From assembly GCA_016871195.1 (NCBI GenBank), contig VFZN01000001.1, forward strand, positions 62,001 through 126,000: a DNA stretch of 64,000 nt, given 5' to 3'. The notes under the pieces were generated by a model that saw nothing but the letters and a program-made list of their open reading frames with translations, was not told the origin of the DNA and made no database searches. Positions 25,959-35,484 of this stretch are shown piece after piece (position 1 is the stretch's first letter; each line of letters begins with the position of its first letter). The translations under genes and the position numbers were made by a program. This DNA is from Acidobacteriota bacterium. GTDB taxonomy: Bacteria; Acidobacteriota; Vicinamibacteria; Vicinamibacterales; UBA2999.

Positions 25959-26788
25959 TGCGGCAGCCTCGCGATCATGACGGCCGCCACCAGCACGAGG
26001 ACGATGGCCAGCATGACCTTCAGTCGACGGGGGGGCCAGATGCGGGCGAGTCTCAGGCCGATCAGTGATCCGACCCGCACACCTAGCACGGCGGCGGCGG
26101 CGAGCGTGGGCAGCAACAGCCCCCGGCCGAAATAGATGAGCGCCCCTGACGTCGCGGTGACGCCGATCATGAAGGCCGATGTCGTTGAGGCCACACGCAT
26201 CGGAATGCCGCACCAGGCGTTGAGCACCGGCACCTTGATGACGCCACCCCCGAGCCCCAACAGGGTCGACAGTGTGCCGGCCACAAACGAGGTGCCAATC
26301 GCCACCGGCATGCGCTCGAGCCGATAGACGACGAGGCGTCCGGTCTGTGCGTCGGTATAGCGACCTCCCCATGGACCAGTGTCGGCATCCTCAGGCAGGG
26401 CGTTCTGGTGATCGCGGCGCAGGAAGGTGATGAGACTCATGAGGGTCATCACCACACTGAAAGTGATCATCAGCGTGCGCTGCGGCAGCAGCGTGGCGGC
26501 GACGCCGCCCAGCAGACCGCCCGCCGCCGTGATGAGTTCCAGCATGAGGCCCATCCGCAGGTTGATGAGCGGACGACTGCCTGCGGCCCCCGAGACGGCG
26601 TTCGAGGTGGCAATGACCGTGGTCAGGCTCACCGCCACGGCCTGCGGCATGGGCACGCCGAGCCCCTGCACTAGAAGCGGCACGAGAAACACGCCGCCTC
26701 CGAGGCCAAGCATGCCGCCTAGGGTCCCGGCCACGACGCCGCCCACTGCGGCCAGGGCCATCAGGGAAAACGAGACGGTGGTCAGCAC
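25955..26788 (-). CDS. TSUP-family (TauE/SafE) anion permease
   Basis: A 277-residue permease with about eight membrane segments in two repeats, each with a glycine-rich signature (GTLGGMLGLGGGVFLVPLL and GTLSTLLGLGGGVIKVPVLN). The family exports or imports sulfite, sulfoacetate and similar organosulfur anions. It heads the four-gene sulfur cluster and is translationally coupled to DUF1634. Substrate cannot be told from sequence. Confidence 0.9.
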   Translation of the reverse strand: MLTTVSFSLMALAAVGGVVAGTLGGMLGLGGGVFLVPLLVQGLGVPMPQAVAVSLTTVIATSNAVSGAAGSRPLINLRMGLMLELITAAGGLLGGVAATLLPQRTLMITFSVVMTLMSLITFLRRDHQNALPEDADTGPWGGRYTDAQTGRLVVYRLERMPVAIGTSFVAGTLSTLLGLGGGVIKVPVLNAWCGIPMRVASTTSAFMIGVTATSGALIYFGRGLLLPTLAAAAVLGVRVGSLIGLRLARIWPPRRLKVMLAIVLVLVAAVMIARLPQ

Positions 26789-26797
26789 AACAGCACG

Positions 26798-27730
26798 TCA
26801 GGCTTGGGGCGTGCCGACCGCCCAGGGACGCAGCGCGGCATACAGCGTGGCGATGATCGGTGTGGGCACCCCGTGTGCCGCCGCCTTGCGCAGGGCCACG
26901 CCCTGCAGCGCCTCGACCTCGATGCGCTTCTGCTGGCTGAGATCGATGAGCAGCGACGACCGGGTGCTGTGGGGAATGTGATCCATGTAGTGCTGCAGCG
27001 TCTCCCAGCGATCGGGCGACAGGGTGATGCCTTCAGCGTGTGCGATGGCCGACACCTCGCGCGCGGCGGCATAGAACATGTCGCGTGCCTGCGGTGACGA
27101 CCACAGGAAACCGATCGGCAGGCGCGCCGCGCCGGTGAAGCCCGAGAAGGGCACCAGATAGACGAACTTGTCCCACAGTGGCGTGCGCGCATCCGGCACC
27201 GCACGCACCTCGATGTCGGCCATCGACAATGCCGCGACGAGCGCCTCGACCCTCGGGGTCAGACCGCGGGCCCCGAACACTTCGCCGAAGATGATGGACC
27301 GGTGCACACCGGTCTGCACGATGCGCCCGGACGCCTCGAGGGCCGTGGCCACATAGGTCGTGCCGCCGAGCACGCGGGCCTCTCCGTACAGTGCCGCCAG
27401 CTGATCGACATTGTCGACACCGTTCTGCAGGGTGAGCACCACGGTGTCTGGCCCCAGCAGTGGCGCAATCATCGGGTAGGCCGAGGCGTTGTCGTAGGTC
27501 TTGATGGCGACGATCACGACGTCGACCGGCCCCACGGTGGCCGGGTCTGACTCGGCGCGCACCTGCACGGTAAAGTCACCCAGCATCGGGCTCTGCACCG
27601 TGAGGCCGCGTGTGCGAATGGCCTCGAGGTGTGGCCCGCGTGCTATAAGCGTAACAGGGTGTCCCGCCCGCGCCAGCTGTGCCCCAAAGTAACCTCCAAC
27701 CGCGCCGGAGCCGAACATGACGACACGCAT
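26798..27730 (-). CDS. panE: 2-dehydropantoate 2-reductase (ketopantoate reductase-like)
   Basis: A 310-residue protein with the N-terminal NADP motif MRVVMFGSGAVGGYFGAQLARAG, VVIVAIKTYDN and LTLQNGVDN, followed by the helical C-terminal domain (WDKFVYLVPFSGFTGAARLP, SLLIDLSQQKRIEVEALQG with the conserved Glu-containing loop). It would reduce ketopantoate to pantoate for coenzyme A synthesis; related reductases act on other 2-keto acids. Start is ATG 27728-27730, overlapping the divergent gene's start by 14 bases. Confidence 0.88.
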   Translation of the reverse strand: MRVVMFGSGAVGGYFGAQLARAGHPVTLIARGPHLEAIRTRGLTVQSPMLGDFTVQVRAESDPATVGPVDVVIVAIKTYDNASAYPMIAPLLGPDTVVLTLQNGVDNVDQLAALYGEARVLGGTTYVATALEASGRIVQTGVHRSIIFGEVFGARGLTPRVEALVAALSMADIEVRAVPDARTPLWDKFVYLVPFSGFTGAARLPIGFLWSSPQARDMFYAAAREVSAIAHAEGITLSPDRWETLQHYMDHIPHSTRSSLLIDLSQQKRIEVEALQGVALRKAAAHGVPTPIIATLYAALRPWAVGTPQA

Positions 27731-28667
27731 ACGGCCCCCAGCATATCTTCCCTGCCTGGTCGCCTTGATCGTCCTCGCCTGGCTGGGCGCCACCACCGTG
27801 CCGGTGCGCACGGCGCAGTCTGACCTCGACGCCCTGATGACCCGGGCCCTGGCCCGCCGTGACACCAGCTGGAAGGCCCTGCCGCAGTTCGTCCTCGACG
27901 AGCGTTCCGAGGCCGAAGTGGTCGGGCCGACCGGAGCGCGCATTCTCGCGGAGCGCCGTGATTATGCGTGGTTCCCCCGCGATGGCGTCTTTGTGCGGAG
28001 CCCACTCCGCGTCAATGGCCGGACCGTCAGCGAGGCCGAACGCCGGACCGAGGAGGCCGACTTCATCACGCGCGAACGACGGCGCGACGAACGCCGGCGG
28101 AAGAACGAGTCTGCCCGCGAGGACGCCGCCGAAGCGCCCGCAGGCGATGACACGGCCGAGGCACTGGCCGCCGCCGTACGGCCGTATTTCCTCGTCAACA
28201 ACTCGGTCCTGCTCGACCTCAAGCACGAGCCCGGCCGCTACGGCCTGGTCGGTCGGGAAACGCTGAACGGCCGCGAGGTCATGAAGGTCGAGTACTACCC
28301 CACGGCCCTGTTCCAGTCTGGCCGGGCGCGCCCCAACCGCCGCGCCCGCGAGCGCGACGAGCGGATCACGGAACGCGTCAACAAGGCCGTGCTGGTCACG
28401 CTCTGGATCGACCCGGCGATCTCGCAGATCGTCCGGTACGAACTCGATGATGTCGACCTGGGCTTCCTCCCGGGTCAGTGGCTGGTGCGCATCACCGAAG
28501 GGCGCACGACGATGACCCTGTCCGAGGTGCTGCCGGATGTCTGGCTGCCGACCGTTGTCGAGACGATGGTCCGCATGCAGTCGCCGGCCGGGCCTGTCGA
28601 GGGACGCTGGCGGCTGACGTACACCAACCACAGACGGGCAGACGTCGGGACCCGCCTGGTCAAGTAG
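27717..28667 (+). CDS. Secreted protein of unknown function, possibly LolA-like fold
   Basis: A 316-residue exported protein: hydrophobic N-terminus (YLPCLVALIVLAWLGATTVPV), a central highly charged stretch (RRRDERRRKNESAREDAAEAP), then beta-rich sequence (LLDLKHEPGRYGLVGRETLNGREVMKVEYYP, WIDPAISQIVRYELDDVDLG, WLPTVVETMVRM) that resembles outer-membrane-lipoprotein-sorting or DUF4292-like folds. I do not recognise a named family. It is followed after 14 bases by an Omp85-type gene and probably shares its transcript, hinting at an envelope role. Confidence 0.6.
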   Translation: MTTRIRPPAYLPCLVALIVLAWLGATTVPVRTAQSDLDALMTRALARRDTSWKALPQFVLDERSEAEVVGPTGARILAERRDYAWFPRDGVFVRSPLRVNGRTVSEAERRTEEADFITRERRRDERRRKNESAREDAAEAPAGDDTAEALAAAVRPYFLVNNSVLLDLKHEPGRYGLVGRETLNGREVMKVEYYPTALFQSGRARPNRRARERDERITERVNKAVLVTLWIDPAISQIVRYELDDVDLGFLPGQWLVRITEGRTTMTLSEVLPDVWLPTVVETMVRMQSPAGPVEGRWRLTYTNHRRADVGTRLVK

Positions 28668-28681
28668 TCCGGAGCGCGCTC

Positions 28682-30037
28682 ATGCTGCGGGCCCTTTTGC
28701 GTGTCGCACTGGTCTTCCTCTGGGCTGGCTCGGCCTCAGCGCAGGGGGTGGTGGAAGTGGTGCTGGTACACGGCAATCACACGACGCCCACCGACCAGGT
28801 GCTGGCGCTGGCGGACCTCACCCCGGGGCAACCGGCGACGGCGGCCCTCGTCGCCCAGGTCGAGCGCCGACTCCGCGAGAGCGGTCGATTCGCCGACGTG
28901 TCCGTGCAGGTCCGGCAGCGCTCGCTCGATCCGGCAGGCCCGGTGATGGTGGTCATTGTCGTCACGGAACGAGCGGGCGTCAGCGACCGCGTCCTCTCAC
29001 CCGGCCTCGCACGCCGCCTCCGTGCCGCCCTCATGCTCGGCCCAATCCTGCAGTACGACGATGGGTATGGCGCGACGTACGGGTTGCGACCGACCCTTGT
29101 CGACCGCCCCTGGCGGAACCTGAACATCTCGGCCCCGCTGACCTGGGGCGGCGAGCGCAAGGCCGCGATCGAGGCGGCCCGGACCCTGACGGATCCGCTG
29201 CGCGGGCAACTGCGGGCCGGCGGCGGCATCGACCGCCGCGTCAACCCGTTCTACGACGTGGCCGACACGCGGCGCAGCGGGTGGGTCAGGGCCGATCTGT
29301 CGCCGACGAGCTGGTGGCGGGTGTCAGGAGACGTGCGCCGCAGCCTGGTGCGGTTTGCCGGCACCGACGCGCGGCAATGGTCGGGCGGTGTCGCGACCGT
29401 CTTCGACCCGCGGGCTGACGACTACGCCACTGCTCTGGGCATGCGGGCCGGGGCGGGCGTCGACTGGCTGCAGCTCGATGGACGATCGGTCCCACCCATT
29501 CGCAGGACGAGCGCCGATGTCGCCGTGTCGCTGCCCCTCATCAGACTGGTCACCGTCCGTTCCACGGCACCACCTGCCGACGGCGATGAGGACGGGGACG
29601 GGGATGCGGACCAGGACGCCGGCGGCGGTTCGGGTAGCGGGTCGGTCAGGTCGGTGGTGCTGGCGCTGCGGGCCCGAACGACGAGGGCCTCGGCCCAGCT
29701 GCCCGCCTGGGAGCAGGCGCTGCTCGGCGGCGCCCTGAACCTGCGTGGCGTACGTCCCGGAGCTGCCGTGGGCGACAACGTCACGGCCGTGTCTGCCGAG
29801 GTGCGGTTTGCGGGGGGACTGACCCCGCTGGCCCGCGCCGGGCTGCGGGCCTTCCTCGATGGCGCCGCCGTGTCGCCCGCCGGTGTGCGGCTGCGCGATG
29901 AGGCGCTGACCTGGGGAGCCGGCGGCGGGCTCTTTCTGCAGCTCGGCGGCCGGACGGCCTCGCTCGACGTGGGCTGGCCGCTCAGCGGCGGCCGCCCCCG
30001 CCTGCACGTTCAGTTCGGCGTCGGCCTTGGCCGCTAG
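28682..30037 (+). CDS. BamA/TamA (Omp85)-like outer-membrane protein with a single POTRA domain
   Basis: A 451-residue protein: signal peptide (MLRALLRVALVFLWAGSASAQ), one POTRA-like domain at about residues 22-105 (VVLVHGNHTTPTDQVLALADL, VERRLRESGRFADVSVQV), then a beta-barrel whose later part has LNLRGVRPGAAVGDN, matching the Omp85 loop-6 VRGF/Y-like motif (here LRGVR). An acidic and Gly/Ser-rich insert (DGDEDGDGDADQDAGGGSG) lies in a barrel loop. It may insert or secrete proteins or lipids across the outer membrane. Shorter than BamA, which has five POTRA domains. Confidence 0.75.
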   Translation: MLRALLRVALVFLWAGSASAQGVVEVVLVHGNHTTPTDQVLALADLTPGQPATAALVAQVERRLRESGRFADVSVQVRQRSLDPAGPVMVVIVVTERAGVSDRVLSPGLARRLRAALMLGPILQYDDGYGATYGLRPTLVDRPWRNLNISAPLTWGGERKAAIEAARTLTDPLRGQLRAGGGIDRRVNPFYDVADTRRSGWVRADLSPTSWWRVSGDVRRSLVRFAGTDARQWSGGVATVFDPRADDYATALGMRAGAGVDWLQLDGRSVPPIRRTSADVAVSLPLIRLVTVRSTAPPADGDEDGDGDADQDAGGGSGSGSVRSVVLALRARTTRASAQLPAWEQALLGGALNLRGVRPGAAVGDNVTAVSAEVRFAGGLTPLARAGLRAFLDGAAVSPAGVRLRDEALTWGAGGGLFLQLGGRTASLDVGWPLSGGRPRLHVQFGVGLGR

Positions 30038-30468
30038 CTGATGCGCGCGACGAACGCGTCGTACGCGGCGGCGTCGCTGGCCTTCATGTATTCGGCAAAC
30101 TCGTGCCCGACCGCCTCGAGGTTCCGCATGTAGTTGGGATCCTTGTAGGTCTCGCGGAGCGCTGGCAGCAGCTGGCGCAGCCGCACCCACACGACAAGCA
30201 GCTCGCGCCCGCTCTGGAAGAACAGCTCGCGGTGCAGCACTCCGCTCGCCACGAACGACGCGACGAGATCCCAGTACGACACCACCATGCGGAACGAGGC
30301 GTTTTCCTCGCTGCCTCCTGGTGCGATGGCCATCAGGGCCTCGAAGGTATGCACGCCCTTGCACGTCGAGGCAAACCAGGCGCGGGCCTTCCGCATCCGG
30401 TCTTCGCGCCGCATTTCATACAACCGCAGGATCAAATTGGCATCGTCGTAGGTCGGTCGTGGGTGCAT
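30034..30468 (-). CDS. DUF4760-like hypothetical protein
   Basis: A 144-residue soluble, helical protein (YDDANLILRLYEMRREDRMRKARAWF, FRMVVSYWDLVASFVASG, ELLVVWVRLRQLLPALRETYKDPNYMRNLEAVGHEF). It resembles the DUF4760 group, with no known function. I start at ATG 30466-30468 because the homologous pattern begins there; the upstream frame is only the antisense of the sucA gene. Its stop codon shares the palindrome CTAG with the stop of the convergent Omp85-like gene. Confidence 0.72.
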   Translation of the reverse strand: MHPRPTYDDANLILRLYEMRREDRMRKARAWFASTCKGVHTFEALMAIAPGGSEENASFRMVVSYWDLVASFVASGVLHRELFFQSGRELLVVWVRLRQLLPALRETYKDPNYMRNLEAVGHEFAEYMKASDAAAYDAFVARIS

Positions 30469-30525
30469 ATGATTTTTCAATGAATGGAATACGTGACAGA
30501 CGTGGATGGGAACGGGCCGTTCGCC

Positions 30526-30531
30526 TAAGAT
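30526..30531 (+). promoter_or_regulatory. -10-like TAAGAT close to the sucA start
   Basis: TAAGAT (overlapping GATAAT, 30529-30534) lies nine bases before the ATG at 30541. No Shine-Dalgarno sequence precedes the ATG, which fits a leaderless or very short 5' untranslated region. Confidence 0.35.
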
Positions 30532-30540
30532 AATGAACTT

Positions 30541-33357
30541 ATGAACCCGTGGGAACAGTTTACCGGCGCCAACGCCGGGTACGTGCTGGAACTGTACGAA
30601 CGCTATCAGCAGAATCCCCAGTCGGTCGATGAGGCCACGCGCCAGGCCTTCGCCGCCGGTGGTCCCCCACCCGAGACGACCTCGACGGCGGCCGGCACTG
30701 CGGCACCGGCTGACGGCACGACGGTGCGCGCCGGCATCGCCGCCTACACCCTCGCCGAGTCTATCCGCCGCTTCGGCCACCTGGCCGCTCACCTCGATCC
30801 GATCGGTTTCCACCAGCCCGTGGGCGACCCGTCGCTCGACCCTGCCGCGCATGGCCTGTCGCCAGACACGCTGCGCCAGCTGCCCGCCGACATCATCGGC
30901 GGCCCCGCGGCGCGCGGCGCCGCGCACGCCTTTGACGCCATCGCGCGGCTGCGCACCACCTACTGCAGCACGACGGGCCACGACTTCCATCACGTGTTTG
31001 TCCCCGCCGAGCGCGAATGGCTCCGCGAGGTCGTCGAGTCGGGCCAGTTCCGCCCGCCCCACTCGGCGATCAATGCGCGCGAGCTGCTCGACCGCCTGAC
31101 ACAGGTCGACAGCTTCGAGCGGTTCCTTCACCGGACGTTCACCGGCAAGACACGCTTCTCGGTGGAAGGGCTCGACATGATGATTCCCGTCCTCGACGAG
31201 ATCATCAACGACGCGGCCTCGGCCGGCGTCAAGCACGTGATGATTGCCATGGCGCACCGCGGCCGCCTCAACGTGCTGGCGCACGTGATGCAGAAGCCCT
31301 ACGCGCAGATTCTGGCCGAGTTCAAGGAACCACTGTTCTCACTGGAAGGCCGCGTTGACATCGGCTGGATGGGCGACGTCAAGTATCACGCCGGTGCGCG
31401 CGTGGCCCGCAACGGTGCCGCCCCCGACACGCTGATCGTGTCGATGCCGCCGAACCCGAGCCATCTCGAGGCCGTCGACCCGGTGCTCAACGGCATGGCC
31501 CGCGCGGCCCTGACCGACGCCCGGCAGCCCGGCGCGCCGACCTGCCGCAAGCACGAGGTGCTGGCTATCCTGATTCACGGCGACGCCGCCTTCCCCGGTC
31601 AGGGCATCGTGGCCGAGACGCTCAACCTGTCGCGGCTGCAGGGCTACGACGTCGGCGGCATGATTCACATCATCGCCAACAACCAGCTGGGCTTCACGGC
31701 CGACCCGCACGAATCGTTCAGCACCAGCTACACGAGCGGCCTGGCGCGCGGCTTCAAGATTCCCATCACCCACGTCAACGCCGACGACCCGGTCGCCTGC
31801 ATCGAGGCGGCACGCCTGGCGTGGGCCTATCGTCACCGCTTCGGGTTCGACTATCTCATCGACCTGGTCGGCTACCGCCGCTACGGGCACAACGAGGGCG
31901 ACGAGCCGGCCTTCACGCAGCCCTCCCTCTACGGCCGCGTCACGTCGCATCCGACGGTGCGCGAGCAGTACGCCGCAGCCCTCACGGCGCAGGGCGTGAT
32001 CACCGCCGCCGATGCCGACGCCATGGTGCAGAAGCACTTCGGATCGATGGAACGCGCGTATGCCGAGCTCAAGCCCGAACGCGACTTCATCCCCGACTAT
32101 CCCGCGATTCCCGATGCCGCCGAGGCGCAGCGTGCCGTGACCGGTGTGCCGCTCGAGACGCTGGCGACGCTCAACACGCAGCTGATGCAGGTGCCCGAGG
32201 GCTTCACCATCCACCGCAAGCTCGAGCGCGGGCGCGAACGCCGGAAGGGCATGTTCGCCGACGCGGGCGAGCGGACGATCGACTGGGCCACGGCCGAAGA
32301 GCTGGCCTATGCGTCGATCCTCGCCGACGGCATTCCGATTCGCCTGACCGGCGAGGATGTCGAACGCGGCACCTTCTCGCACCGTCACGCCGCCCTGCAC
32401 GATGCCGTCACCGGCGCGAAGCACATTCCGCTGCAGCGCATCCCTGCGGCTCAGGCATCGTTTGAAATTCACAACAGCCCGCTGACCGAGAACGCCACCA
32501 TCGGCTTCGAGTTCGGCTACAACATCCAGGAACCGGGCCGTCTGGTGCTGTGGGAAGGCCAGTACGGCGACTTCATCAACGGCGCACAGACCATCCTCGA
32601 CGAGTTTGTGACGTCGGGTCGTGCCAAGTGGGGGCTGGCTCCCTCGATGGTGCTGCTGCTGCCGCACGGCTATGAAGGCCAGGGCCCTGATCACTCGAGC
32701 GGTCGCCTCGAACGCTTCCTCAACGCCGCCGCCGACGACAACATGCGCGTGGCCAACTGCACGACGGCCGCCCAGTTCTTCCACCTGCTGCGGCGCCAGG
32801 CGCTGCTGCTGCACTCCGACCCGCTGCCCCTGGTCGTGATGACGCCGAAGAGCCTGCTGCGCCACCCGATGACGGCCTCGACGCCGCGCGACCTGGCCGA
32901 GGGCCGCTTCCAGTGCGTCATTGACGATGCGGCGATCAGCAGCCCGGCCTGGGTCAAACGCCTGGTGCTGTGCAGCGGCAAGGTCGCCGTCGACCTCTTC
33001 TCGGCCGAGGCCCGCAAGGACAACAGCTCGGTGGCCATCGTCCGCGTCGAGCAGCTCTATCCGTTCCCCGCCGCCGACATCACGGCCCTGCTGCAGAAGT
33101 ACTCGAAGCTGAAGGATGTCTGCTGGGTGCAGGAAGAGCCCGAGAACATGGGCGCCTGGGAATTTGTGCGCCCGCTGCTCGAGCAGCTCATCGACGGCCG
33201 CTGGCCGCTGCGCTACATCGGCCGCGTGCGCAACTCGAGCCCGTCTGAAGGCTTTGCCACGTGGCACGCCGCCAATCAGCGCGCCATGGTCGATGGCGTG
33301 TTTGATCAGAAGGCCGAAACCAGGACCCTCGACCGCGTGCTGTCGAGGCAGGTGTAA
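30541..33357 (+). CDS. sucA: 2-oxoglutarate dehydrogenase E1 component
   Basis: A 938-residue thiamine-diphosphate enzyme decarboxylating 2-oxoglutarate in the citric-acid cycle. The N-terminus (MNPWEQFTGANAGYVLELYERY) is the short E2-binding segment. MAHRGRLNVLAHVMQKPY (near residue 237), SMPPNPSHLEAVDP (near 300) and the ThDP/Mg motif GDAAFPGQGIVAETLNL (near 345) are intact. The transketolase-like C-terminal half has LLLPHGYEGQGPDHSSGRLERFL. Length is typical. The E2 gene follows after 30 bases; E3 would come from lpdA at 21.5 kb. Confidence 0.95.
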   Translation: MNPWEQFTGANAGYVLELYERYQQNPQSVDEATRQAFAAGGPPPETTSTAAGTAAPADGTTVRAGIAAYTLAESIRRFGHLAAHLDPIGFHQPVGDPSLDPAAHGLSPDTLRQLPADIIGGPAARGAAHAFDAIARLRTTYCSTTGHDFHHVFVPAEREWLREVVESGQFRPPHSAINARELLDRLTQVDSFERFLHRTFTGKTRFSVEGLDMMIPVLDEIINDAASAGVKHVMIAMAHRGRLNVLAHVMQKPYAQILAEFKEPLFSLEGRVDIGWMGDVKYHAGARVARNGAAPDTLIVSMPPNPSHLEAVDPVLNGMARAALTDARQPGAPTCRKHEVLAILIHGDAAFPGQGIVAETLNLSRLQGYDVGGMIHIIANNQLGFTADPHESFSTSYTSGLARGFKIPITHVNADDPVACIEAARLAWAYRHRFGFDYLIDLVGYRRYGHNEGDEPAFTQPSLYGRVTSHPTVREQYAAALTAQGVITAADADAMVQKHFGSMERAYAELKPERDFIPDYPAIPDAAEAQRAVTGVPLETLATLNTQLMQVPEGFTIHRKLERGRERRKGMFADAGERTIDWATAEELAYASILADGIPIRLTGEDVERGTFSHRHAALHDAVTGAKHIPLQRIPAAQASFEIHNSPLTENATIGFEFGYNIQEPGRLVLWEGQYGDFINGAQTILDEFVTSGRAKWGLAPSMVLLLPHGYEGQGPDHSSGRLERFLNAAADDNMRVANCTTAAQFFHLLRRQALLLHSDPLPLVVMTPKSLLRHPMTASTPRDLAEGRFQCVIDDAAISSPAWVKRLVLCSGKVAVDLFSAEARKDNSSVAIVRVEQLYPFPAADITALLQKYSKLKDVCWVQEEPENMGAWEFVRPLLEQLIDGRWPLRYIGRVRNSSPSEGFATWHAANQRAMVDGVFDQKAETRTLDRVLSRQV

Positions 33358-33387
33358 GTCAGTCGAAGGGACTGCAGAGAATCTGTC

Positions 33388-34605
<1,218 letters not shown>

Positions 34606-34622
34606 GCCGCATCGGGTTCGGG

Positions 34623-34628
34623 TACGAT
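34623..34628 (+). promoter_or_regulatory. -10-like TACGAT before the FKBP start
   Basis: TACGAT ends six bases before ATG 34635, in the short space after the sucB stop. It suggests an own, leaderless promoter for the isomerase gene; no Shine-Dalgarno sequence is visible. Confidence 0.3.
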
Positions 34629-34634
34629 AACGCC

Positions 34635-35447
34635 ATGAGACTGATCGCCACTGCGCTGCTGGCGCTGACCACCGTCGGCGTCTCGGCGCAGGCACCCATG
34701 AGTCAGGTGCCGGCTCCGCCCGATCTGGCACGGCCCCCGGCCGATGCGCAGAAGACCGCGTCGGGTCTCAGCTACAAGGTGCTGCAACCCGGCCAGGGGA
34801 CAGCCACGGCTGCCGAAGACGACTATGTGACGGTGCAGTTCACCATCTGGACCGCCGATGGCCGCACCTACGACAGTTCGATTTCGCGCGGCATGACCGG
34901 CACCTATGCACTGCCGAAGACCATCAAGGGCTGGAACGAGGGTGTGCGGATGATGACGGTCGGCGAGAAGCGCCGCCTGTGGATTCCGAAAAATCTGGCC
35001 TACGACGGCATGGCGGGCCGGCCGCAGGGCGCGGTCGTGTCTGATGTCGAGCTGATTGAAATTATCAGGCCCCCTGACAAGCAGGCCCCGGCCGACGTGG
35101 CTGCGCCGCCGAGCGATGCCGAGCGCACGGCCTCGGGCCTGGCCTACAAGTACATCCGTCGCGGTGATCCGAACGGCCCGAAGCCCACGCGCGAGAACCG
35201 CGTGACCGTGCATTACACAGGCTGGACGACCGACGGCAGTGTGTTTGACAGCTCGCTGCCGCGTGGCCAGCGTTCCACCTTCGGCCTCGGCGACGTTATC
35301 GAGGGCTGGACTGAAGGCATGCAGCTGATGGTGCCCGGCGACAAGATGCGGTTCTGGATTCCCGAGCGGCTCGCCTACAAAGGCGAAGCCAACGGACCAC
35401 GGGGCATGCTCGTGTTCGAGGTCGAGCTGCTCGCCGTCACGCCCTGA
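34635..35447 (+). CDS. Exported double-domain FKBP-type peptidyl-prolyl isomerase
   Basis: A 270-residue protein with a signal peptide (MRLIATALLALTTVGVSAQAP) and two tandem FKBP domains (about residues 40-135 and 155-268), each introduced by a TASGL(S/A)YK strand. The second has the better active site (VHYTGWTTDGSVFDSS, IEGWTEGMQLM, FWIPERLAY); the first has VQFTIWTADGRTYDSS in place of the usual Tyr, so may be weaker. It should help fold proteins in the periplasm. I start at ATG 34635 because the signal peptide begins there. Confidence 0.9.
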   Translation: MRLIATALLALTTVGVSAQAPMSQVPAPPDLARPPADAQKTASGLSYKVLQPGQGTATAAEDDYVTVQFTIWTADGRTYDSSISRGMTGTYALPKTIKGWNEGVRMMTVGEKRRLWIPKNLAYDGMAGRPQGAVVSDVELIEIIRPPDKQAPADVAAPPSDAERTASGLAYKYIRRGDPNGPKPTRENRVTVHYTGWTTDGSVFDSSLPRGQRSTFGLGDVIEGWTEGMQLMVPGDKMRFWIPERLAYKGEANGPRGMLVFEVELLAVTP

Positions 35448-35467
35448 CCGACTTCGGCCTCCTCCGG

Positions 35468-35484
35468 CACGGGGATTACCCGTG
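35468..35484. terminator. Small hairpin between convergent genes
   Basis: CACGGG, loop GATTA, CCCGTG: a perfect 6-base-pair stem at the junction of the FKBP gene and the aldehyde dehydrogenase gene, overlapping the latter's stop codon. No T-run; weak candidate. Confidence 0.3.
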
